From Streptomyces sp. H27-H5 (GTDB lineage Bacteria > Actinomycetota > Actinomycetes > Streptomycetales > Streptomycetaceae): a stretch of DNA of 64,000 nucleotides. The position numbers and the translations under genes were made by a program. Of this stretch, positions 36,001 through 43,384 are shown in pieces. Positions within the stretch are counted from its first letter, which is position 1. The number at the start of each line of letters is the position of its first letter. Where the stretch lies: positions 16,113-80,112 of the forward strand of contig NZ_JAPNLK010000040.1 of the NCBI RefSeq assembly GCF_026627505.1, read 5' to 3'. The notes under the pieces were generated by a model. That model was not told the DNA's origin and ran no database searches. It saw only the letters and a program-made list of their open reading frames with translations.

Positions 36001-37086
36001 CAGGTGCTGGACCATCGCCAGGGCGAGCCCGGTCTCGGTGATCGGGCCGTCGTGCGCGATGTCCCACCGGTCGAACGCCCGGGTGAGCAGGGCCGCGGCG
36101 TGATCCAGCAGGTCGACGTCGAGACGGACCTGGCCGCGGACGCAGAGCAGGCGGCCGAACATGCCGAGGTAGAGCACGGGGAGGGCGTCCATCTCCGCTT
36201 CGGTGGAGAGCAGTTCGGCGATCTCCGCCTCGGCCCGGGCCCCTTCCGCCTCGTCGTCCCAGGTGCCGGCGATCAAGGTGCGGGCGAACGTCACGCGCAG
36301 TCGGGTGTCCCGTGCCCACGCGGGCTCGGGCGCGGCCCCCCGCAGGGCGGCCAGGGCGCGCAGCCCTTCCTCGTACCCCTCCTCCAGCGCGGTCCGGTCC
36401 GCGGCCGTGCGGCCCAGCATGATCAGGGAGGCGGAACGGGCCTGGTGGATCAGGGGCAGGTCCCGGTCCGGCGAACCTCCGGCCAGTACCTGTGCGTAGT
36501 GGCGCGCCGAGGTCGCGTAGGAGGCCGCCTCGTTCGCCAGGACGCCGTGGTACTGCCACAGCCCGCCGAGGACCTCGTCGAGTTCGGGGTCGGGGCCGTC
36601 GACGTCGTCGAGGGCGCGCCGGTTGGCGTCCAGGGCCTCGTCCAGCAGGGCCGGGTCGTCGGCGGTCTCCAGGAAGCGGATCTTGGTGATGAAGGCGAGC
36701 AGGCGGCGGGCGAAGACGGCCGTGTCCCGGTGGTCGTGATCGTCGGGGAGCCCGGCGAGGCCTTCCGTCAGGAGGGTGTGGACGCGGGCGGCGAGCGCGG
36801 GGGCGGGTTCCTCGTCGTGGTCCAGGGCCAGCAGATGGCCGTACATGATCCGGTGGCGCGCCGGTATCGGCCCGCCGGCGGGATGCCGGAACGCGTGCGC
36901 GTAGGCCTCGGCCGCCAGGTCCCGGTCTTCGCGTTCACCCGACTCCTCGAAGAGCGTGTAGCTCAGCTCTCCTGCCTCACAGCAGAGTTCGACGATCCGT
37001 GGATCGTCGGCGGCCAGGCCGGAGAGGGCTTCCATGACGTCTTCGCGCTCGATCCGCCAGGCGGCGATACGGTCGGCGTCCTCCAC
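33073..37086 (-). CDS. Large helical-repeat protein with C-terminal CHAT protease domain
   Basis: 1337 aa. Most of the protein is alpha-helical, TPR-like repeats (for example YSTAARHYAQVLAG-style helix pairs; LEGAARAMDGPEH). The C-terminal 300 residues are a CHAT domain: VPRLVLVPMGSLGLVPWHAAF, AEFSYAASARLL, catalytic His1190 in VVHLACHGTV and Cys1231 in VVLAACRSQVSGRGH. CHAT domains are caspase-related proteases; TPR-CHAT proteins are cleaved-substrate effectors in defence systems such as Craspase. The GTG at 37086 is preceded by AGGAG at six bases. A longer reading frame to 37782 runs over the RES gene in another frame and is rejected. It is the last gene of the operon. Confidence 0.9.
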   Translation of the reverse strand: MEDADRIAAWRIEREDVMEALSGLAADDPRIVELCCEAGELSYTLFEESGEREDRDLAAEAYAHAFRHPAGGPIPARHRIMYGHLLALDHDEEPAPALAARVHTLLTEGLAGLPDDHDHRDTAVFARRLLAFITKIRFLETADDPALLDEALDANRRALDDVDGPDPELDEVLGGLWQYHGVLANEAASYATSARHYAQVLAGGSPDRDLPLIHQARSASLIMLGRTAADRTALEEGYEEGLRALAALRGAAPEPAWARDTRLRVTFARTLIAGTWDDEAEGARAEAEIAELLSTEAEMDALPVLYLGMFGRLLCVRGQVRLDVDLLDHAAALLTRAFDRWDIAHDGPITETGLALAMVQHLRFDTDGDTERLRVVVRAVRRVREDDRLSREVTDMALGLLGAALVGLPESVRPDAGPDVVSEEELARAYERFQRSYMEGEFDFGMDNHLLADDPRARERWELRYSMLFEGWERTEPGSRLRAERAGTLLAAMPMLDPHGDRMGAEREERLVREMSSYAEAHPEWRARGHAGLAGWRFAQGMAGSVSRLTEALEHFDLAIAAGNTNPWVRYGRHQAMRQLAQLRGVTEGSVPGGAEWDEVLDALDLGPHMGEMLVCQDAAAQVRLAVMRGDLAAADRGLDRVAGIVGRLDPDSTSHTEGWVLLESARMYREDLAARLGVPPAPAPAGRPSIAELRLRAERFPRPQRAHLLGSMALVWQGEALRRADVPRIRESLEVSAEALALSAPGSEAWIRFASNTGGVHSALVMANPQAGSPDRARDLERAITLLEGAARAMDGPEHRLWALTTQPLGRCYRVRADPNRRDRENGRRLGLESLRGFVWSALLQSGSQDAAEAGRLASDLAGEVVGWCVADGALDDAVRALDACRGLILHAATTSRSVPERLIAAGRDDLAREWLSRGADEAADDMPSTLRRSVVLALTEGDTRLLDPPSPAEIAAGLRAHRKDALVYLVPSTADCPGTALVVTSRGEIREVALPSLREDAAPLRRYRPASGGRDMEPVPGHGAPRPEPAPPLRDQLDRLCSWAWRVAVRPLLDLFQASDRPGRVPRLVLVPMGSLGLVPWHAAFTADGSGRRSYAIERAEFSYAASARLLCEVAARPRAPHDGTALVVGNPTGDLPFAGEEAEAVLRVFYPGGQYLGLRTGDGSPDQVARWLHEHADDGAVVHLACHGTVTENGPRSSHLSLKGGELTAEELADAVHGRLGLVVLAACRSQVSGRGHNEAYSLSSAFLVAGSRSVIGSLWPVPDDATSVLMFMTHHFLRREQDPPARALRRAQLWMLDPGRQVPDGLPPALTARLAHLDPHDLSAWAGFTHLGQ

Positions 37087-37111
37087 TGCGGCTCCTGTCC
37101 AGAGGGCGGGT

Positions 37112-37765
37112 TCAGGGGGCGAGTCGTGCGTGGTACGGCAACAACACCTCGTCGAGCCAGTACCGCCCGTCGGCGGTCGCGAAGTCGATCGGCGCGTCGG
37201 CGGTGGCGACCAGGGCGTCGGGCGGGCAGCGGTCGCCGAAGAGCACCAACGCCCGCGCACCCGGGTCCCGTTTGGACGACCACAGGAACCCCTGCGCCCA
37301 CGGGTCGGTGTGGGTGCGGATCCAGTGCGCCCAGTCCCGGGTGTACGGGTAGTCGCGGGCCTCGGTCTGCACCAGCCAGCTGTCCTGGTGCACGGCGGCC
37401 AGGTCCTGGCCGGTGACCAGCGAGACCAGGTCCAGGTCGACGGTCGACCGGAGGACGGACAGTCTGCGACCCTCGACCGCGACGCGCGGTACGAGGCGCG
37501 CCCCGCCCGCCGGATCGAAGGGCAGCGAGTGCAGGACGCTCTCGCTGACGGCGGCCTCGGGGGTGAGCCCTGCGTAGAGGTAGCCGTACGGATCGCAGGC
37601 GGTGGCGTCGAAGCGGCCTCCGCCGTACAGGCAGTGCGCGGGCACCGGGTTGAAGGCGGCGGCCTCCCGGCGCGCGGAGTGCACCCGGTAGAGCGCGGTG
37701 CCCGCGGCGAGGGCCACCTTGGTCGGGGTGGCGGTGGGCTCGGTGGGCGGCCGGTAGTGGGGCAC
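37112..37765 (-). CDS. RES-domain protein, probable NAD+ phosphorylase toxin
   Basis: 217-aa RES domain, the family of the MbcT/ParT toxins that split NAD+ with phosphate. The expected R-E-S set is visible: Arg27 in LYRVHSARR, a second Arg in GGGRFDA, Glu70/Glu75 in AGLTPEAAVSES, and Ser163/Ser164 in LWSSKRDPGAR. Length is typical. It starts at a GTG with GGGGAG nearby, 3 bases after the antitoxin-like gene, and is followed by the CHAT gene 25 bp on. By family it would deplete NAD+ unless held by the upstream partner; that control is inferred. Confidence 0.85.
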   Translation of the reverse strand: MPHYRPPTEPTATPTKVALAAGTALYRVHSARREAAAFNPVPAHCLYGGGRFDATACDPYGYLYAGLTPEAAVSESVLHSLPFDPAGGARLVPRVAVEGRRLSVLRSTVDLDLVSLVTGQDLAAVHQDSWLVQTEARDYPYTRDWAHWIRTHTDPWAQGFLWSSKRDPGARALVLFGDRCPPDALVATADAPIDFATADGRYWLDEVLLPYHARLAP

Positions 37766-37768
37766 GCG

Positions 37769-38422
37769 TCACTCCCCTTCACGGAGGAACCGGGCGGCCG
37801 TGAGCACCTGGAGCTCCGCGACCGTGCCGAGCAGCCGTGCGGGGACCTCGGCCAGCCAGGCGTTCGGGGACAGCCACCAGTCCGCCGCGCCCCACGGGTC
37901 CCGGTCCGCCTCCAGCAGCAGGTTCACCTCGGGGACCACCTCCACGACCCGGCCGTCGCGGGCGAACTGGAAGGCGGGGAGCCGGACCGGGCCGCCGGGT
38001 CCGCGCAGCCTGATCAGGCCGGGGGCGTTCGGGTCGCAGCCGCGCTCCGCGGCTTCGGCCTCGCCGAGGGAGGGCGCGGCGAGCAGCCGTTCGCGCACCT
38101 CGCCGAGGACGGGCCCCACCATGCGGTGGCCGTCGAGCACGAGGACGACCAGGTCGTCGGCGCTGAAGCCGAGGTGGCCGAGGTCAGGGCGCGACGACGT
38201 GGGGGCCGCGGTCAGTCGGCCGTCGGCGGGGAACCGGTCGGGCAGTTGCTCGCCGAGCAGTCGGGCGGCGTGCCGGGCTGCCCGGTCGGCGGCTTCGCCG
38301 GTGGCCTCGCGGAGGCCGGCGAGGAGCAGGGAGAGGGTGTGCAGGGCCGCCGGTTCGAGGCGGGGCCGCAGCTCGTCCCACTCGGCCGCGACGGTGGCCA
38401 GCCGGGTACGGGCGTCGCTCAT
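37769..38422 (-). CDS. MbcA/ParS/Xre-type antitoxin-like protein
   Basis: 217 aa. The first 90 residues are helical (LRPRLEPAALHTLSLLLAGLREA). The C-terminal half has the pattern seen in partners of RES toxins: PAFQFARDGRVVEVVPEVN, then DPWGAADWWLSPNAWLAEVPARLLG, matching the MbcA/ParS toxin-binding domain. Location immediately upstream of a RES gene is the classic antitoxin place. It is coupled to the macro-domain gene by ATGA. There is no clear DNA-binding helix-turn-helix, so it may neutralise but not regulate. Domain assignment is by pattern; a search would confirm it. Confidence 0.72.
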   Translation of the reverse strand: MSDARTRLATVAAEWDELRPRLEPAALHTLSLLLAGLREATGEAADRAARHAARLLGEQLPDRFPADGRLTAAPTSSRPDLGHLGFSADDLVVLVLDGHRMVGPVLGEVRERLLAAPSLGEAEAAERGCDPNAPGLIRLRGPGGPVRLPAFQFARDGRVVEVVPEVNLLLEADRDPWGAADWWLSPNAWLAEVPARLLGTVAELQVLTAARFLREGE

Positions 38423-39636
38423 GTCGGCCGTCCGGCAGGCGGCGCGGCGTGGGGGGAGGGGCCGGAGGAGGGGTCGGGCGAGCCATCGGTGGGCGCGCCG
38501 GCGAGTAACGCGGCGATCAGGTCGGCCCGTTCGGCGCGCCGGACCAGGAGGTGGATGTCCCACGGTCCGCCGCGGGCGAGTTCGGCCTCGACCGCCGCCC
38601 AGACCGCGGCGAAGCTCTCGGTCGGGGTGAGGCCGCCGCGCCCGGCGCCCAGGAGGGGAAGGCAGACGGACCCGAGGGGCCGTTCCTCCGCTCCCACCGC
38701 GCCCGGATCCGTCGCCGTATACGCCTTCGTCCCCGTCCCCGTCTCCGGTCCGCCCGGCTCGGCGAGCAGGGCGAAGACGCGGGTGACGGCTCGCGTGACG
38801 TCGTCGGGCAGCACGTCGTAGTCGTTGGTTCCGGGCCGGGGCACGGCCACCGCGGCGTGGTGGATGCGGCGGATGCCCTGGCGGGTGAGGGCCCCGGCGC
38901 CGGTCACGGCCACCGTGCCGGGGGCGACGGGCAGGGACCCGGGCGCGAACCGTTCGGTCCACGACCGCAGTTCGTCCTGGATCCGGTCCTCGACCAGCCG
39001 GCCGGCGGGGTCCCGGTACGCGCCCGCGCGCCGCAGGGACGCGGCGACGGAGGACTTGTACGGCTCGGGCAGGGCGAGATGGGTGTTGGAGGGGGACACG
39101 ATCACGTCGATGTCCCGCAGCAGGTCGACGGCGTGGACGTGCAGGGTGACGTGGTGGGTGCCCCCGCCGGCCGTGACCTCGATCCGCCGGTGGCTCGGGG
39201 CGAGTCGGCGGGCCGGGCCGGCGGTGACGACCGGCTCGGCCTGCCCCCCGGTCACGCCGCGCACGAGCTGCTCGGCGAGTTGCCCGAGCACCATCAACTC
39301 CTGGTGCTTGCGGAACCGCTCCACGCTCACCCCGTACACCCGGGCGGCTCGCCTGCGCCGGTCCGCGGGCGGCCAGTCCCGGGTTCCCCGGGCGAGACCG
39401 AGGCTGTACTCGGCGGCCTCCTGGAGGGTTCCGCCGCCCAGCGCGGCCACCGCGGTGCGCAACATTCGTTCGACGGCGGGGAAGTGCGGCTCTCCGGGGT
39501 CCCCCTCCCCCGGACCGGCCGACATCCCGGTCAGCACGGGCAGCCTGAGGTCCCGCAATCGCACGATCCCGGCCCGCCGCACTTCCCTCACCTCCGCGAG
39601 GACCGCCCCGTAGTCCGGCAGTTGTGTGAGCGACAT
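38419..39636 (-). CDS. Macro-domain protein with N-terminal actinobacterial helical domain
   Basis: 405 aa, first gene of the operon. Residues 165-360 form a macro domain (ADP-ribose/NAD-metabolite binder or hydrolase): VDLLRDIDVIVSPSNTHLAL, IRRIHHAAVAV, and the phosphate loop LPLLGAGRGG (327-336). The N-terminal 130 residues hold a helical module with TRDWPPADRRRRAARVYGVSVERFRKHQELMV, a motif I recall from several actinobacterial conflict proteins. ADP-ribose binding next to an NAD+-cleaving RES protein is functionally suggestive. The operon runs macro, antitoxin-like, RES, CHAT, with overlaps of 4 bp or gaps of 3-25 bp. ATG at 39636. Confidence 0.82.
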   Translation of the reverse strand: MSLTQLPDYGAVLAEVREVRRAGIVRLRDLRLPVLTGMSAGPGEGDPGEPHFPAVERMLRTAVAALGGGTLQEAAEYSLGLARGTRDWPPADRRRRAARVYGVSVERFRKHQELMVLGQLAEQLVRGVTGGQAEPVVTAGPARRLAPSHRRIEVTAGGGTHHVTLHVHAVDLLRDIDVIVSPSNTHLALPEPYKSSVAASLRRAGAYRDPAGRLVEDRIQDELRSWTERFAPGSLPVAPGTVAVTGAGALTRQGIRRIHHAAVAVPRPGTNDYDVLPDDVTRAVTRVFALLAEPGGPETGTGTKAYTATDPGAVGAEERPLGSVCLPLLGAGRGGLTPTESFAAVWAAVEAELARGGPWDIHLLVRRAERADLIAALLAGAPTDGSPDPSSGPSPHAAPPAGRPT

Positions 39637-39969
39637 GGCGGAAGGATCGCACCGTCCCGCGCCCCCTACAAGCCGGTTCCGGCCCTCTTCCCCCATCCTG
39701 CGGGACCGCTCCGGGCGCACTCGGGGCGTGGGACGGGCGCGGCCGGTCGGGTCCCGGTCGATTCCCGGGCGGGCGCGGGGAATCGGCCAGGAGGAACTGG
39801 AGATCCACGGCATCAGCCCGACGGCCGGGCGGCCGGCACGATCGACGGCCTTCCCGTGGTGTGGACCCGCGCGAGCGCGCAGGCGTCGGCGCCGCGGCCC
39901 TGACTCGGCGACGGCTCCCCCGGCCGCCGGCGCGTCGGACGAGTTGACCTTCAAGTGGGATGAACGTCG
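39637..39969. other. 333-bp divergent intergenic region
   Basis: Lies between the macro-domain operon and the MerR-clamp gene and holds the promoters of both. A TTGACCTTCAAG element at 39944-39955, 15 bases before the MerR-clamp start, resembles a MerR half-site; the other half is not clear. No other gene or repeat was seen. Confidence 0.4.
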
Positions 39970-41091
39970 ATGATCGCGGTCATGGACGACAGCACTTCCG
40001 ATCTGATGGGCATCGGCGCGTTCGGCCGACGTGTCGGGCTCGCGCCGAGCGCCCTGCGCTTCTACGACGACTGCCGGGTACTGCTCCCCGCCCACGTCGA
40101 CCCCGTCACCGGCTACCGCTCCTACTCCCCCGACCAGCAGTCGCGCGCCACGCTGCTGCGCGGGCTGCGGGAGGCGGGGTTGGCGTTGGCCGACGTGGTC
40201 GCCGTACTCGACGGGACGCCCGAGGAGGCACGGGCGGTGCTCGAACGGCACCACGCGGCCGTGCGGGAGGCCCGGCGCGCCACCGACGCCGCGCTCGGGG
40301 CGGCGCTGGAGGGGCTGCCGCCCGGACCGGGCGGCACCGAGTTCACCCTGGGCGGGGCCGAGCTGGCGAGCGCCGCCCGGCAGGTGGCCCCGGCCGCCGG
40401 GCGGGACCCGGCCCATCCCGTGCTCGGCCGTGTGCTCGTGGAGTTCGACCGGGACGAGGTCCGGTTCGTGGCCACCGACCGCTACCGGCTCTCGCTGCGC
40501 ACCCTGTGGCCCCGGGCCGCGGCCGGGCCGCCGGGGCGACTGCTGATCGACGCCGACACGCTGGTCGCACTCGGGGCGTGGGCCGCCCGGGCCGCGGAGG
40601 TGACCCTGGTGGCGCGGCCCGGCGGTGCGCCCCTGACCGTCCACCATCCGGGCGGCACGCGCGAGGTACCGGTGGCCGGGGGCACCTTCCCCGCCTATCG
40701 GGACGTGCTCGCGGGCCTCCCGGAGCCCTCGCACCGGGTGGTCGTGGAGCGGGTTCGGCTGATCGCCGCGCTCGACGCCTGCGGGGACTCCCCCGCCGTC
40801 GCCTTGGAACTCGGCCGTGACCGGCTCCTCGTCTCCCTGCCGGACGGGACCCCGGCACCGATCGAGCCGGCCGCGGTGCGGGAGGAGTCGGAGCCGGTGC
40901 GGATCGGTTTCGACCCCGCCGTGCTGGGCGCGGCCGTGGAGGCCGGGGTGGGGCCCGATGTGCTGCTGGAGTTCTCCGAGGTCACCGGCCCGGTACTGGT
41001 CCGCTCCGCCGATCAGGGCAGCTTCACCACCCTGGTGATGCCGGTCGCCCTCCCGCCCACCACCCCGACACCGCCGAGGACGTCCGCGTGA
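39970..41091 (+). CDS. MerR-family regulator fused to DNA polymerase III beta-clamp-like domain
   Basis: 373 aa. Residues 12-75 are a MerR winged helix (GIGAFGRRVGLAPSALRFYDDCRVL, VTGYRSYSPDQQSRATLLRGLREAGLALADV). After a coiled segment, residues 125-365 show sliding-clamp-like strands: FVATDRYRLSLRTLW (as in DnaN), VPVAGGTFPAYRDVL and the clamp C-terminal pattern VLLEFSEVTGPVLVRSADQGSFTTLVMPV. A MerR-DnaN fusion is known in Streptomyces but its effector and targets are not. The ATG at 39970 is chosen; 39982 is an alternative. The stop overlaps a short remnant ORF by GTGA. Confidence 0.88.
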   Translation: MIAVMDDSTSDLMGIGAFGRRVGLAPSALRFYDDCRVLLPAHVDPVTGYRSYSPDQQSRATLLRGLREAGLALADVVAVLDGTPEEARAVLERHHAAVREARRATDAALGAALEGLPPGPGGTEFTLGGAELASAARQVAPAAGRDPAHPVLGRVLVEFDRDEVRFVATDRYRLSLRTLWPRAAAGPPGRLLIDADTLVALGAWAARAAEVTLVARPGGAPLTVHHPGGTREVPVAGGTFPAYRDVLAGLPEPSHRVVVERVRLIAALDACGDSPAVALELGRDRLLVSLPDGTPAPIEPAAVREESEPVRIGFDPAVLGAAVEAGVGPDVLLEFSEVTGPVLVRSADQGSFTTLVMPVALPPTTPTPPRTSA

Positions 41092-41171
41092 ACCCCGAGA
41101 ACACCGTCGTACGGCTCTGCGTCGATCAGTCGGCCCTGGGCGAGTTGATCGGGCGGCGCGCGACGGCCTGA
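41088..41171 (+). pseudogene. Truncated 27-codon remnant after the MerR-clamp gene
   Basis: Starts with GTG overlapping the previous stop (GTGA) and reads VNPENTVVRLCVDQSALG before ending GELIGRRATA. I recall that genes in this place in related genomes begin with a similar NTVVRLCV sequence and are far longer. The break is followed by the decayed ATPase gene, so the short ORF probably lost its body in a deletion. Confidence 0.4.
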
Positions 41172-41220
41172 CCGGAGCCGTGCGGGGGTTCTCCGGTGGG
41201 GGGAAGGGCGCCCTGCGGGC

Positions 41221-42463
41221 TCAGCCGTCGTACGGGTGCGGCCGGGTCCGCAGGGCGTGGCCGTGGCGGACGCCTTCCAGGAAGGCGGCCTCGTGGGCCT
41301 GGTCCCCCAGCGCGCTGCGGGCGGTGCGTTCGCATTCCTCGCGTACGGGGCCCAGTTCGGGGGTGGAAGTAGCCCGCGTGCCGGGTCCGCAGGGCCTCGC
41401 GCTCCCCGATGGCGTCGAGCCACATGGCTCCGTACTCGCGGATCGTGTCGAGCATCCGGTACGTGACGCCCTCGCCGTCCGCATCTGCGGCGCCGCCGTC
41501 GGTGCGGCGTACGACGGATTTGGCGACCAGCGCCGCCAGCAGCGGCCCGGTGTCGGCCTCGGTGAGCGGCGCGGCGGAGCACACGGCGCGTACGGCGGGT
41601 TCGTCGAAGGCGCCGCCGAACACGGACAGCCGCAGCCACAGCAGCCGTTCGCGCGGCTCGCACCACTCGTGGCTCCAGCCGACGGCGGTGCGCAGGGCGC
41701 GGTGGCGGGCCGGCCGGCGGGACCCGCTGCCGGCGAGCGGGCCGATCCGGCGGGCGAGCCGTTCGGCAAGTTCCTCGACGGTGTGGTCCGTCAACTGCGC
41801 CGCGGCGAGTTCCAGTGCGAGGGGGACTCCTTCGAGGCGGGCGCAGATGGCCCGGGCGGCCTCGATCCGCTCCTGTTCCCACGGCGGGGCCTGCGCGGGG
41901 GCGGCCTCGCCGGCGCGGGCGGCGAACAGGGCGAGGGCCTCCACGGCGTTCGCGTCGTGGGGTAACGGGCCCAGTTCCAGGACGTGTTCCCGCTCCGATG
42001 CCAGCGGCTGACGGCTGGTCAGGAGGATCACCAGGTGCGGGGCGGCGTCGAGGAGGTCCTGCACGAGGGAGCGCACGGCGGCGATCAGGTGCTCGCAGCA
42101 GTCCAACACGAGGAGCAGTCGGCGCCCGCCGATCCACTGCCGGACCGCTTCGCCGAGGGTGCGGGGGGTGTGGTCGGCGAGGTCGAGCGCGTCGGCGACG
42201 GTGTCCACCAGCAGTCGATCGTCGGGCAGGGGCGAGAGGTCGGCCCGGTGGATCCCGTCGGGGAAGGTATCGCCGGCGCCCGTCTCCAGCGCCCGCCGGA
42301 CCAGGCGGGACTTCCCGACGCCGCCCGGCCCGGCGAGGGTGATCAGTCGATGTCCGGCCAAGGCCGCTTCCAGCGCGGCCAGTTCGCCGTCCCGCCCCAC
42401 GAAGGAGGCGGCTCTGCCGTCACTGCTCTCGGTATGTACCCACACGCGCCCACTGTGGCGCAC
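41221..42463 (-). pseudogene. Truncated, frameshifted AfsR/LuxR-type NTPase gene
   Basis: An NTPase of the signal-transduction ATPase (NB-ARC) type begins SFVGRDGELAALEAAL, with Walker A LAGPGGVGKSRLVRR, Walker B LLLVLDCCEHL and LLTSRQPL. The frame is coherent through TRHAGYF (about 41366), after which the sense sequence shifts one base to PELGPVREECERTARSALG and stops at 41221, while the original frame runs on nonsensically to 41126. The C-terminal TPR and LuxR DNA-binding parts expected for the family are missing. Start is GTG 42463, with a GTG at 42445 as alternative. A single-base error plus a real deletion would explain it. Confidence 0.7.
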
Positions 42464-42541
42464 GGTGCGGGCTTCTCGGACCCGTCGGGGAAAACCGGCC
42501 CGACGCGCGGGGCACGGTGCGGCGCCGCGCGAGGGGATCGC

Positions 42542-43252
42542 TCAGGGGGCGAGTACGTCGAGCTCCTCCAGGGCGCCCACCGCGATCTGCCGGGTCAGCG
42601 CCTCGGCCCGGGCCGCGTCCCCCTCTCGTACGGCTTCCGCGACCCGCACGTGCAGGGTGACCGCGGCCGGGTCGGGGTCGTGGAACATCACCGCGTGCTC
42701 GGTGCGGCCGGTCAGCACCTCGGCGACGACATCGCCCAGCCGGGCGAACATCTCGTTGCCGGAGGCGTTGAGGACGATCCGGTGGAAGGCGATGTCGTGC
42801 CGCAGATATCCCTCCAACTGGTGACCGCGCGAGGTGCGGACCATGCCCAGGGCGGCCTCGGTGAGCCGGGCGCACTGTTCCGGGGTGGCCAGCTTCGCGG
42901 CCAGGCCGGCGGCGACCGGCTCGACGGCCGAGCGCAGCACGGTGAGGGAGCGCAGTTGGCGGGGTCGGTCGGTGCCGGCGAGCCGCCAGCGGATGACGCG
43001 CGGGTCGTAGACGTTCCACTGGTCCGCCGGGCGCACGGTGACGCCGACCCTGCGACGGGATTCGACGAGCTGCATCGACTCCAGGACACGGACGACTTCG
43101 CGGACCACGGTGCGGGAGGCGTCGAAGCGGTCGGCGATCTCGTCGGTGCGCAGGACGCTGCCGGGCGGGGATTCGCCGGCGGTGATCGCGAGACCGAGAG
43201 CGTCCAGGACACGGGAGTGAAGCCCCTGCACAGGACTGCCTTCAGTGGTCAT
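42542..43252 (-). CDS. gntR: GntR/FadR-subfamily regulator of gluconate genes
   Basis: 236-aa repressor. Residues 8-75 are a GntR winged helix (GLHSRVLDALGLAITAG, LRTDEIADRFDASRTVVREVVRVLESMQLVESRRRVGVTV) and residues 90-225 an FCD effector domain with the metal-binding D/H set (LEGYLRHDIAFHRIVLNASGN). It stands divergent to gluconokinase and gluconate permease, the arrangement of gluconate operon repressors, so gluconate or 6-phosphogluconate is the likely signal. Start ATG 43252 has no ribosome-binding site, but a TACGCT -10-like box lies just upstream, allowing a leaderless message. Confidence 0.85.
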   Translation of the reverse strand: MTTEGSPVQGLHSRVLDALGLAITAGESPPGSVLRTDEIADRFDASRTVVREVVRVLESMQLVESRRRVGVTVRPADQWNVYDPRVIRWRLAGTDRPRQLRSLTVLRSAVEPVAAGLAAKLATPEQCARLTEAALGMVRTSRGHQLEGYLRHDIAFHRIVLNASGNEMFARLGDVVAEVLTGRTEHAVMFHDPDPAAVTLHVRVAEAVREGDAARAEALTRQIAVGALEELDVLAP

Positions 43253-43316
43253 GGCGTAAGCGTACGGTGACCGCCGATCGAACAATAGATGTGACGTATC
43301 CCCCCACCCTCTTGAA

Positions 43317-43329
43317 TAAGTACTACTTA
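43317..43329. promoter_or_regulatory. Putative GntR operator upstream of gluconokinase
   Basis: TAAGTA and TACTTA flank a C in an unusually AT-rich stretch between gntR and gntK. The perfect inverted repeat in a divergent repressor-target region is a good operator candidate; binding is inferred. Confidence 0.5.
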
Positions 43330-43384
43330 ATGGGCTTCAGTGGTGCCGCACGAACCGATGTCGACGAGGACAGCGAGGTACGAC

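Noticed and set aside
33085..37416. Long plus-strand open frame (about 1440 codons) opposite the CHAT gene
   Set aside because: Antisense shadow; repetitive Gly/Val/Arg/Gln composition, while the minus strand encodes a clear CHAT protease.
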